Shown here piece by piece: positions 10,627 to 20,580 of a DNA stretch of 64,000 bases. Under the pieces are notes generated by a model. That model was not told where the DNA came from, searched no databases, and saw only the letters and a program-made list of their open reading frames with translations. How positions within the stretch are numbered: position 1 is the stretch's first letter; the number at the start of each line of letters is the position of its first letter. The DNA lies in NCBI GenBank assembly GCA_036873135.1, contig JAPTYO010000017.1, positions 310,001-374,000 on the forward strand. The letters run 5' to 3'. This stretch comes from Clarkia xantiana subsp. parviflora (Eukaryota > Streptophyta > Magnoliopsida > Myrtales > Onagraceae). The translations under genes were made by a program, and so were the position numbers.

Positions 10627-11345
10627 TGTTGGGTTCGCTTCACCACTTGGGCAGTTTTGGGCTTCTTCCTTCACGAACAGGCTTCTTCCTTCACGATCGG
10701 GCTCGAGATATATGTATAAGGATGGGAACGCCGCAATCCTTAATACACAATCACCGAGCTGAATTCCCGGTCCTCGACCTTGAGCTCCCGATCTTCGGGT
10801 CCTGCACGAGGGGCAGTAACCAGCGTGGGAGGGAGTAATGCTGGTTGGGCCCACTCCAACGCTCAAGTTAGCACTTCTAGAGAGAGAAAGCCTTAGAGAG
10901 AAGTCAGAGCATTTCAAGTCCAAAAGTGAGGGAATTGTCTAAAATGAGAGACCTAGGCCCCTATTTATAGGGTACCTAAGGATCATGCTCAGTTTTGAAT
11001 GGATTGATGTCGGTATGTGGAAATACGTATACCGTCACCAAGGTGGACTATGCGTGCACCGACTTCTTGCAATCGGAAAAAATAATCGGGATGAGCGCGG
11101 AGAAAGACGGTAATCCGGACCCGTCCGGATTGCTAAAAGCAATTCGGGACGGGTCCGGATTGCCAAGGAATCAGGAACGGTCTGGATTGCCTTAGGGCAA
11201 TCCGGAAGTCCTTCGGCCCAGGAATTGCGCGTATCCCGGACTGTTTTTAGACTTGGGTGTCCGCGAAAGGGTTTTTTACGGGTTTTGGGATATTTTACGA
11301 GGCCCGAAATGTAAATACGAACCCAAATTGGACAGATATCTAACA
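10627..11345 (-). repeat. 5' LTR of element A (719 bp)
   Basis: On minus it runs TGTTAGATATCTGTCC ... ACCCAACA. It contains several diverged copies of a CCGGATTGCC motif (11125-11210) and a TATAAATA box (10962-10969). The copia gag frame resumes immediately outside at 11346. Confidence 0.88.
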
Positions 11346-11882
11346 GGTAGCATGGGTAAGACTCATTTTCATGATATTCCAAGAGTCGGGTAAAGAGCGG
11401 ATCATGTAGTTGATTTTTTGTTCCTCAGACAGGTTTTCACCTGCTTCCTTGAGCTCAGCGATCAAGTTACACATATGCATAATATGATCTTTTATCGTAT
11501 GCTTGGGATTCTTATTATAGGTGTCAAGAGCGATGTTTAACGCTCTCTTTTGGGCAATGATGTAGACACCAAATGTTGCCTTAAGACCATCCCATTGGTC
11601 CTTGGCAGTCCACAAATGGTCAAACCTATAGAGAATCTCGTCTTCCAGCACAGAGAGCAAGGTGGAACGAACATCATGATCCTTGACATCCCATTCATCA
11701 TAGAACGTCTTTTGCTCATCTGTGAGGCCTCCCTCAGGCCTAGTTCGTTTTGTGGTCAAACGCTCCAGACCTCTTATTTCAGATATTATCATCTTAACTC
11801 GTTTATTCCATATTTCATATATAGAGCTATTCAATCTTATTCCCTTATTCAACTGGGAAATGACATTGCTAGTTGCAGCCAT
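11346..11882 (-). pseudogene. Copia gag, cut short by element A
   Basis: The ATG at 11882 gives MAATSNVISQLNKGIRLNSS. The product has the copia gag (UBN2/Retrotran_gag-type) pattern: YEIWNKRVKMIIS near residue 22, W-x-x-K-D-Q-WD-LK at about 94-105, and a T-I-KDHIMHMCNLIAELK segment near 130-147. The frame is open for 179 residues and breaks at the element A LTR, losing the zinc knuckle. The protein would form the cytoplasmic virus-like particle in a complete element. Confidence 0.85.
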
Positions 11883-13363
11883 CTATATTAACACATTGAA
11901 AATCATGCAAAGTTTAGGAAGAGAACAACATTTTGACAGAATTGCAAACATCGGATTATCTATTATGATGGAATACGACGAATAGTGATTCTTCAGTCAC
12001 TAAACCAAACCAACCTTCAGTAAACCGAGGAAGGGGGTGTCGTGAAAGAATTCACACTACTGTCGTTTTCAATCTAATAGATCAGTCTTTTGAAAACGGT
12101 TATTCTATTGCAAATTACCGGAACGGGAATTTTCTAATAAGCATACCCGATCTTGGCTTTCCCAAGACCCTTATAATTTTGTAAAATTATCCGATAATTT
12201 ACGCATGCATATTTATAATTCTACTACATAGCAAATCATCATACTATGCCATAAATATCGAACACTACATGCTTACGCGTCATGCGTCTAATGTTCCTAG
12301 CATATATAATTCTACGTAAAGTAAATTATCACATGCGTTCTATCATGAACATCCTAGCATGCGCGTCAAAACATGCAACATCCGCACATATCATGCATAG
12401 TTGGCGACTGGAATTTTCGGTTATATAAAATGCTTTGAAAATATTAGGGGTTTTTTTGCAATTCATGCTTACAATTAATCATGCAAATTTCTAGACATGG
12501 ATTCTAGGCACTTTCAATCAGCATAGCATGTCTATCTTATTGCGCAAACCATATATTTAAATCCCAGAGCTCAATGCTCGCAATATAATATCCAGCTAGC
12601 TTGACTAAGTCAAGACTACAATTCTAATTATATCAAAATATATGATGCAGATAGTAAACAATTGCAAATTAGCCCACTAATTTAATCCAGTCCCAAATAC
12701 ATGCAAGTCCGAGATCCATCCCCATAATCGAAACCAGGCATTAGGGTTTTGATTGAAACCGTGTATTAAAACACAAACCCTAAGAGCACTGTTTAGGCTA
12801 ATTTTAAAGTTTGAAAACATTTTGGATTTAAAATTTGACATCGTATTTTATTGAACAATTTAAAATTTCCGAAAATTTTATAGAGGTTCGGTCCAAATTT
12901 TAAAATCCGGTTCAACTCGTTCTGATTTTTAAAATTCCGGTTTGGTCCGAAACAGTTTAATAAAATAAGACAGTGGTTCGGTTTATCACTCAAAACCGAT
13001 TAGGTTAGGTTCAATTTAGTTACTATGGTCCGACCCGACCCGATTAAGAAAACCCGGATAGGTTTATCCCGATCCGATTTAGCAATTTGACCGGCCCACG
13101 AACCCTAGGGTTCGGCCGAAATAATTCTATAGGCTAAGTAGGGTTTTAAAATCCACCATAAAACTTAACTTAGCCATCAAGAATTATTAATTATATAAAA
13201 TAATTTCCAATAATGCTTATATATATATAAAAATTTCGGCATATGCATATATATATATAAATATTGTCAAGCTTCTATCTTTGAGATGTAAATCAATCAA
13301 CAATATAAATATATATTAATATACAATTTTGGCCGAATTATATATATATATAAAACTTCGGTA

Positions 13364-13398
<35 letters not shown>

Positions 13399-14124
13399 AT
13401 TGTTAATATTCTATCTTTAAGATATCAATCAATCAACAATACAAATATATATATTAATATATTTTGGCCGAAGTATATATATATATATATATGCATATAT
13501 ATATATAAAATATTGTCGAATATATCTTTTAGGGATTAAAATATGTAGACAATATATCTTCTTAATTGTTTAATAGTAACTAAATCTATCAATATATATA
13601 TTAACCCTATTTTAATCAATATATATTGATAGTTAATATCTTTTACAATATTATATTAGAACCTATCCTTATTTCCAACTTCTAGATATAGTTACCTATC
13701 AATAAAATTTATAAATGGCAACCTATATCTACTATAGATTGTGCCAAATTTTTAATTGCTTGGTGGCCAAGAAAATTAAATTTTTACCTAAAACACCCCT
13801 AGGAATTTTCGGCACTAACAAGAAAATTGGAAAAGTTGTAAAATTTTAAGATCAAACTCTAACTTGATCATGCATCCAAAACATGTTCTTGATAAAACTC
13901 ATGGGGTTCTTGAAGATCATGAACATCAAACTTAAATTGATAATGAAAAATTCGGTTTTGATCTAGAAAAACATGTAAATTTGAAATTTTTTAGTTTTTA
14001 AAGATCAAACAAATGAAATCTACTTAAAAATTTCGGATTCTTCATGGTGTTCATGAACATCAAAAATTCGGTTTTATGAACATCAAGAACATCAGTGTAT
14101 CAAAATTTTAAGAAATCCTAACCA
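11883..14124 (-). other. Copia 5' leader, AT-rich, non-coding
   Basis: This lies between primer site and gag start on the minus strand. It is AT-rich with several TTCGGYY-type repeats and long TA tracts. No convincing ORF was seen; a 66-codon frame at 12793-12993 looks like chance. Confidence 0.6.
13200..13520. repeat. TA microsatellites with a repeated interspersed block
   Basis: Several (TA)n tracts are separated by two to three related copies of a block containing ATTGTYAAKMTTCTATCTTTRAGAT, ATCAATCAACAAT and TTTTGGCCGAA. This indicates local tandem duplication plus slippage. Confidence 0.85.
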
Positions 14125-14137
14125 GGCTCTGATACCA
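14125..14137 (-). other. Primer binding site of the copia element (tRNA-Met)
   Basis: The plus strand reads GGCTCTGATACCA, the reverse complement of TGGTATCAGAGCC. It directly abuts the LTR edge. Confidence 0.88.
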
Positions 14138-14699
14138 CAGTTGGATTACGGGGACGTAATACTACGGAATGCTAAACGTGTACTAGCAAGAAATCTAATC
14201 TACGCAGCGGAATTACTACACATGCATTTTAGCTTTCCTTCCCAAGAACGATGTGGAGGGAGTTCTAATCCTCCGGTCGGAACCACGTGCAAGTTCTTCG
14301 TTAGAAGAAGTCCCACGCGATGTAGCTCCACAACAAGACCTCTGATCGATTCTTCAAGGGAGATGGAACCTCATACCAGATGTGATGATGCCGAAATTTA
14401 ACTAAGGGTAACAAGTGTTCTCAATGGAGATCCTTGTTATTATGAATGAGTGAATAAACCCATAGCAGACACCCCTATATATATTATTGGTGGAGTGGCC
14501 AAAAGCCAACTCCAACCAATGTGGTATAGGGTGGCCGGCCGAATTGCATGTATAAGGGGGAGGCCCAATTTTGGGCCTCCCTCGTCAATTACTAATTGGC
14601 TTTGGCCCAATTAGCCAGATTGACAATTACCTAATTAACTTAGGTAATTTCCTTAATTATCGGGCTCCTATTACGGCGCCACGTCACCATATGCTAACA
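14138..14699 (-). repeat. 5' LTR of the minus-strand copia element
   Basis: On minus it starts TGTTAGCATATGG at 14699 and ends AATCCAACTG beside the primer site. It holds a TATATATAGGGG-type TATA region (about 14477-14488). The second LTR is not in the window. Confidence 0.78.
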
Positions 14700-16105
14700 G
14701 TAGAATGGTAAAATTACAGTAACTCCACAACCATGTGGTACTAATCCCACTCATGCCAGTGGGAGTATATTTGCCCACATGTCTAGTGGGAGCAATCCTA
14801 CTACGACTAGTGGGAGAGAAACTTCAAATATTCGTAATTCTTCTAATCTGAGACGTAGCTTTCGATCTGGATCTATATCCAAGAAATTCTCAATTAAAAG
14901 GGGTGAGGTCAACGACATAGTATCAGTTGATGAGTCGGTTACTGTGAAGGAAGTTTTTGATGTACCTTAAAGAAAAGAATGGATGATAGCCATGAAAAAA
15001 CATATGCAATCAATATACTTAAATCATATATAGGTATTAGTTGATCTTCCCAAAGGACATAAGGCTATTGGGGCTAAGTGGGTCCTGATATTGAAACTTA
15101 CGCCTGATTGAAGCATTAAAAGGTTTAAAGCAAGGTTAGTAGCAAAAGGTTATACTCAGTAGTATGAGATAGATTTTTTATGAAACTTACTCACCCTCAG
15201 TATCATATACTACGATATTATTAATATTGGCAATCACCTCTAGCTTAGATCTTGAGTTGCATTAGATGGATGTTAAGACCCCTTTCCTCCATGGAAACTT
15301 AAGGGAGGATATATACATGGTGCAACCAGAATGATTTATCCAACCGGGTAACAGACATAAAGTTTGTAAGCTCCAAAGATCTATTTATGGTTGTAAGCAT
15401 CCTCGAGGCAATGGTTCTTAAGGTTTCATGATGAGATACTGGCTAATAAATTTGTAGAATCCTACAAAAACCCATGAGTGTACATTAAAAGATATGAGTA
15501 GAGATTTGTAATATTTATATTGCATGTTGATGACATACTGCTGGCGGAAAACGATAATGATTATCTAAATGAGATTAAATCTTGGCTATCTTCACTCTAT
15601 GAGATGAAAGATATGGAGGGAAGCCACGTACATTCTAGACATGAAATTTGTAGGGATCGTACGACGCATCGTTTATGGCTCTCTCAAGAGATCTACATCA
15701 TTAAGGTCATGGAGAAGTTTGAAATGAAAGATTGTAAACTTGTAGATACTCCATTAGCCATGGGCTATGAGTTGAGTAAGCAAATGTCTCCCCAAATCGA
15801 ACAAGAGTGAGAACAAATGAAAAACGTGCAGTATCGTAGCGCAGTTGGAAGTATTATGTATGGAATGATATGCACAAGACCAGATATTTGTTACGCAGTT
15901 GGGTTAGTCACGAGATACCATTCGAATGCTGGTTATGGACATTTTTTATTCGTTAAGCGAATCATAATATACCAGAATGGTACTTTGAATCATGCACTTC
16001 GCTATTATGTAAATGGTAACTTGAAATTAGTAGACTTTAGTGATGCTTATTTTGCTAGGGACCTTGAGAAAATCAAGTCCACATCAGGGTTAGCTTTTTC
16101 ACTCG
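14700..16105 (+). pseudogene. Ty1/copia reverse transcriptase, 5' half, split by element C
   Basis: Conceptual translation gives the integrase-RT linker, WM.AMKKHM, the LPKGHKAIGAKWV and KARLVAKGYTQ RT motifs, MDVKTPFLHGNL, KLQRSIYG, the catalytic LHVDDILL (about 15521-15544), VDTPLAMGYELS, and YRSAVGSIMYGMICTRPDI leading into RNase H (VDFSDAYFA). Stops and frameshifts occur throughout, for example TGA at 15181 and TGA at 15808. The frame is cut at 16105 by element C and resumes at 26840, with the 5-bp ACTCG duplicated. The 5' end is cut by the copia LTR at 14699. Confidence 0.88.
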
Positions 16106-16820
16106 TGTTGGATCACGGTGGAACTCCGGTACGATCTTTGTCGGCGGTCCTAGCTCCTTCGCTCCACGCAATCCTGCAAGAGGGGATAGACCGGGCGGTG
16201 ACCCAGAATCCCTCTCCGATGCTTAAATGAGTATCTCGTACGGACTGGCAAGCAGTAATCTCAAGTAATGTATCTTCAACCTAACCGATCTGAGGTGACC
16301 TCTGCCCCTTTATAGGCGAAGAGGTACCTCAGTTACCTGGTGAACCGTTGGGGGTGGTTAGCCCGTATCCCGCGTATCTCGGGTGTGATCCCGCCTATCT
16401 AGGCCATTATCTCGCTTATCTCGGCCACGCCCCGCGTATCTCGGCCACGCTCCGTGTATCTTAACCACGTTCCGCGTATCTCGGCCACGCCCCGCGTATC
16501 TCGGCCTTATCCTCTGATAACGAGTCCCGACTAACGTCGGGGACTCCAGAGTTATCTCGTTGTGTCACCGCTCGGGGCCCCTCGTCATCGTGACAGGGCC
16601 TATTGTTCTCATGGATTCATCATCGGGGCCCACTCAGAGGCATCTCGTCGGGAGCGTTCAGCTCGCTTGTCAGGTCCAACTCTGTCGGGACCTCTTATCC
16701 TCGGACTCCCTTCGTCGGGATCCTTTGCTTGGGCCATCTTGGCCTTTGTTTAGGGCCCACCGGGCCTATTTGCTGTTTCCTCACCGTTAAAGGGCCTAAC
16801 GGCTATAGTCGGACCCATCA
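16106..16820 (-). repeat. 3' LTR of element C (715 bp)
   Basis: Plus-strand edges are TGTTGGATCACGG and GGACCCATCA. It contains about seven repeats of a 20-bp motif around CGCGTATCTCGGCCACGCC (16367-16508) and, on minus, a CCTATAAAGG TATA box (16308-16315). Confidence 0.95.
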
Positions 16821-16842
16821 TTTGCCCCCAAGACATGAGGGA
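16821..16842 (-). other. Polypurine tract of element C
   Basis: On minus the sequence CCCTCATGTCTTGGGGGCAAA directly precedes the LTR start TGATGGG. The same tract occurs in element D. Confidence 0.8.
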
Positions 16843-17202
16843 CTTTTAGTTCGTCGTGTCTTTCAACTCCCGACCTCCCGACATCGAAGTCGGGGGTCTC
16901 TCCCTTGGCATAGTCACTCAATACTAGTCTTCTCATTTACGTTTCCTCGATGCCTTGTGGATAACTGCCAAATCCGAGAGGACTTCTCGGTTCCCCAGTC
17001 ATTAAATGCAGCAGATAGTGAAGCGACGTCTTCGGCACTCGTGCCTAATTTTTCGCGCCTGCTTTCTCTGAAAAGTGCTTTTTAGGCCGTTTCATTATTA
17101 CGCCCGTTGCAATTCTGCACGCTTCATCTCAACGGTCCAGATCAGAACGCTTCAACTTCGACGACTCAGATCGAAGCGTCCCTTCAACTGTCCTCTTCGC
17201 CT

Positions 17203-17209
17203 ATAAAAC
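17203..17209 (+). promoter_or_regulatory. TATA box of the antisense ORF in element C
   Basis: TATAAAA lies 157 bp before the antisense ATG at 17367, on the strand opposite to gag-pol. It is followed by ACCCTAAC and preceded by an AACGGTCCAGATCA block (about 17133-17146). Element D has TATAAAA at 34906 with the same spacing to its ATG, so a separate promoter is likely. Confidence 0.6.
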
Positions 17210-17366
17210 CCTAACTGTGAGCACAGTTCCACTTTTACCGTCTCCGAATTTTCAAAAGCTCTCTGCAACCTCTGCGAATTCAAGCTCTTGCGATTCCGAA
17301 GACCTTAGTGCTTTTCCGATCATCTTCCCGGCAACGCCGAGTTCATTCCTTCAACTTCCAATCGTC

Positions 17367-20108
17367 ATGTCTGGTAAGGATTTCTTCTTCGTTGCTTGCT
17401 CATCTTTTCCTTGTTTTCAGCTTTCCGAAAATCCCAATGTGCCTTCCTTGCCATTGCTACTTTTTAGACAGTGGATCTAGCTCTGAGGGAAGAAAGCCCT
17501 TCAACTTTGATTATGCTCTGAATGAAATCTCCAGCACCGCTTATGATGCAGCTCTCCGGGAGGGATGCATTACTTCTACTTGGGAACCTCGTTTCCCGTA
17601 TCCCTGGCCTCGCCCCTCGGGTAACCTTGAGGTTACTCGTCCCCGAAAAGGGGAGGTATTTGTCTCTACGGGGCAAGTATCAGCGGGGATCAGATTCCCC
17701 TTCTGTGGTAATCTGGTCGAGATGTGCCGGCATTACAAAACTCATCCGACCACCTTCTCTCCGCACGCCATTCGCCTGTGGAATGCCTTCCAGGTCCTCT
17801 GCTTCCGACAGCAGTGGGTATACAGCCTCAAGCTCTTCAGGACCTTCTACGGGATGAAGTGCAACGAGGCGGGGGTTTGCGCCTTCTACCCCCGGATGCC
17901 GAAGTGGAACAAGACGCAACTTGGGTTGTGCAACTGGACCACTGACACCTGGAAGGCGGTCAAGGGTCGGGGACTCCTGGTCGACACGGGGTTCGACAAC
18001 AGCGGATGGAAAAGGAGCTACTTCTTCATCCAAAACTCTTCGATCCCATGGCCCCGATGGGAGGTGGAAGCAGACTCTCCTCCTGCCTTCCACACCTATA
18101 CTGACGAAGATTTCCAAACTCTTCAACTCATCCAGCTCTACCGATGGGGGGAGCCCTACACTCCCCTCGACGCCAATTCTCTCGTGGAGCGGGACCTGGT
18201 GAACGCCGGGATCCGACTCCTCGATATAATCTCTGGGGGGCAGCTTTTCGACGGCCCCTCCAATATGGCTCCTTGGGTACATCTCTAACCCTTTTTCTTC
18301 TATTGTTTGCAGCCAAGAAGGTATCCGTGCTGACCAATCTGTTCCTTAAGCAGGGGGAGACCGACGTTGTCCGCCCTTCGCGGAAGAGGAAGTCCGCCAA
18401 GAAGGCTGCTGCTCCGTCGGGGTCTCCTTCTGCGGAGCAGCCGAAGCGGAAGCGTGTGGAGGTGGACCAGCTCTTCGACGTCCAGAACGCTGAAGAAGGT
18501 AAAAAGCTCCGTCTCGCTATTAGATCGTACAGGAGGATGGTCCCGAAGGAGTTGATTCCTTCGACCATGGAGGCCCGCATTGCTGACGTCAAATGAGTCC
18601 TTCGAGGGGAAATTCCCCGTGTCATGAAGGCGGGCTACTACAATTACCACGGGAAGGACCAATATGTCTCCCGACGTATTGTTTGGTGTAAGAATCCTGA
18701 TGAACTTACTGACTATATTTCTGAAACATCTCGTCCACTAGGTGCAGGTCACTCGGGAACTCCGTCGAGTGCTGGAGCTTCAGCGGGGGCGCCACTTTCA
18801 GCAGGGGCGCCTCCTTCAGCAGGGGCACCACCTTTCGGGGCTGGAGAAACCCCGACCGGCGATCAATTTCGTCGGGTGGAAAATCTGGACTCCTCCGAGG
18901 AGACAGATGAGGGCGGCTCCTTGATTCATCGTCGGAGGACGGGGCAGTCCCCATTGAAACCAACCTCCAAGGGGCTACCCCTTTCACCTTCTTCACAACA
19001 GCGACAGCCGTCGCCCATTCACGACTTCACTCCTTCTCCGACCCAGGGCGAGTCGGAGATGCGCCCCTCCACGACTCGAGTCGGTCCTTCCCCTCTCCCC
19101 TTGGACGGGAGTTTTTACAAGGTCTACGACCCCGCGCAGAAGGAGGCTCCCTGGACCCCGATCCAAACGCTGCAAGGGGTCCAGCTCCGACAGGGGGACA
19201 CATACCCAGAGCTGGGTCTGCATCTGCTGGCAGGCTCAATTTTGCCGTCTCTGAGGTTTCCGATTCCCTTGGATCGGGAGAGCATCCGCAAGGATATTCA
19301 CGAAATGTCTATCCGTCGGATAGAGGTGAGGTTCTTATTCTTCTCCCCTTCATCAATAAAGCAGGTTGTTCATATGCTAACACTTTTCTTCTTTCCTTCA
19401 CAGGAGCTGGCGGACATAAACCGCTGCTTCGGGTACATCTTCGCCCTCGAGGAGGCCCTGGAGCAGGAGCGGGCTAAGGGGGCTCCCGCAGTTATAGCCC
19501 AGCTTGAGGAGGATCTCGCGACCTCCGAGTCTTCGAGGGGAAAACTGGCCAAGGAGCAGGCCATCCTCGACCGAAAGACTCGGGACCTCCAAAAGCAGGT
19601 TCGTGACTTCGAGGGGCTGCTGAAGCGGAAGCGGCAGGAGCGACAAAAGGATGCAGAGGCTCGGGACAAACTTGTCCTCGAGAAGAAGGCCCTGGAGGAG
19701 GAACTTGCTGAGTTTCCTACGAAGCTGGTCGCGGCTGAGACCAAGGGCCGAGAAGATTATCGGGGATATGAGGACTTCCAAGCTGACGCGGTGAAATTCT
19801 GCACCACGGAGGTAGAGAACACCCTCTTCAACGCGGTCGAGGAGCTCCATCTGGAGTATGGCGACGCCATCAACTTCGATAAATCTGCGACTCTCGCTCC
19901 CTTCGCGAAGAGGTACTTCGCCCTCTCGGAGGAGAGTGATGAGGGGAACACTCCCGCGGGTGTTGAAGACGTGGTTGAGCTTCCAAGTGCCGATCCTCCG
20001 ACGGTTGACCCCCCGATAATCGACCCTCCAGCAGCTAAACCCGTGGAGCCTTCTGCCACAGATCTTGTGGACCCTGCTCCCGCTGATGCCGACAAGGACC
20101 AAGCTTAA
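17367..20108 (+). CDS. Antisense extra ORF (aORF) of element C, spliced, one nonsense codon
   Basis: The gene lies between pol and the 3' LTR on the strand opposite to gag-pol, as known for the extra ORFs of plant Tat elements; the family resembles Pfam 'Putative gypsy type transposon' (from memory). Exon 1 is ATGTCTG (17367-17373). Intron 1 is 17374-17467 (GTAAGG...TAG). Exon 2 carries the conserved core GIRFPFCGNLVEMC, FSPHAIRLWNAF and FRTFYGMKC. A short intron or frame change falls at 18277-18317. Exon 3 begins KVSVLTNLFLK and has a basic KRKSAKK patch and an S/P-rich linker. Intron 3 is 19326-19403 (GTGAGG...CAG). Exon 4 is a long coiled coil (about 19404-19780) and an acidic, proline-rich tail ending at TAA 20106-20108. 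A TGA at 18594-18596 interrupts exon 3. The function is unknown. The basic patch plus coiled coil hints at a nuclear oligomer, which is inference. Confidence 0.72.
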
Positions 20109-20580
20109 ATGCTTCTATCTTAATAGTCCTTGTATTTTCCTTTCCTTGTAATCCTCGGGCCTTTGAGCCCTCATCAATCTCAAACTATCTTAGTTCTGAT
20201 TTTCGTTGCACTTCTCAAAGCGACTTAACTATGCCACTTAAGGCGAAACCTCGCCACTTAAAACATTTCAACACATCACTTAAGACGATTTAGCCCACAC
20301 CACTTAAGGCGATTTAATCGTGCCGACTAAGGCAATTCAATCCGCATCACCTAAGACGACTTAACCACTTGCACCACCTAAGGCGACTTAATATCGTGCA
20401 CCACTTAAGGCGACTTTTTCCCGTGCACCACTTAAGGCGACTTTTCAACATTTAGAATAAATCTAAGAACCACGCATCACTTAAGACGACTCAATCTCGT
20501 GCACCACTCAAGGAGACTTTTCCATGTGCACCACTTAAGGCGACTTTTCCTCGTGCACCACTTCAAGTGTTCGCCACTAA
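20109..20580. repeat. Tandem-repeat spacer of element C
   Basis: About a dozen units of 25-35 bp around CACCACTTAAGGCGACTT lie between the 3' ends of pol and the antisense ORF. The pol frame runs into the array and gains a repetitive tail (KWCTRKSRLKWCTWKS) in place of the short end seen in element D. Confidence 0.9.

Larger units (their letters stand above)
4216..11345 (-). mobile_element. Element A: pol-less Tat-like retrotransposon, 3' end missing
   Basis: Read on the minus strand: a 719-bp LTR (11345-10627), a TTTGGCGCCGTCAGTG primer site, a shortened gag, a long non-coding spacer, and an antisense ORF remnant on the plus strand. Nearly all of it aligns in the opposite orientation with element B (about 49200-57560). 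The alignment stops at about 4216, next to a Tat integrase remnant, so about 1 kb of 3' region and the 3' LTR are missing. No RT, RNase H or integrase was found on either strand. It inserted into the gag of a minus-strand copia element. A matching target duplication cannot be tested because one end is lost. Confidence 0.82.
11346..14699 (-). mobile_element. 5' part of a minus-strand Ty1/copia element
   Basis: On the minus strand: LTR (14699-14138), initiator-Met primer site, a 2.2-kb leader and a gag gene cut by element A. The pol region is absent from the window. Its LTR resembles the copia LTR at 62371-62921 (shared TACGCAGCGGAA, GTCAATT and GGGTTCCTA/GGGCTCCTA blocks), so the two are related families. 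Confidence 0.8.

Noticed and set aside
17680..18282. 200-codon minus-strand ORF under the antisense gene of C
   Set aside because: It is a shadow of the plus-strand exon 2, whose core is conserved in D; the minus-strand frame shows no similar conservation.
18277..18312. A confident second intron of 36 nt in the antisense ORF of C (35944-35979 in D)
   Set aside because: The same length occurs in both copies, but 36 nt is below usual plant intron size and the CAG acceptor leaves the wrong phase. The true donor or acceptor may differ, so it is only described as an intron or frame change.
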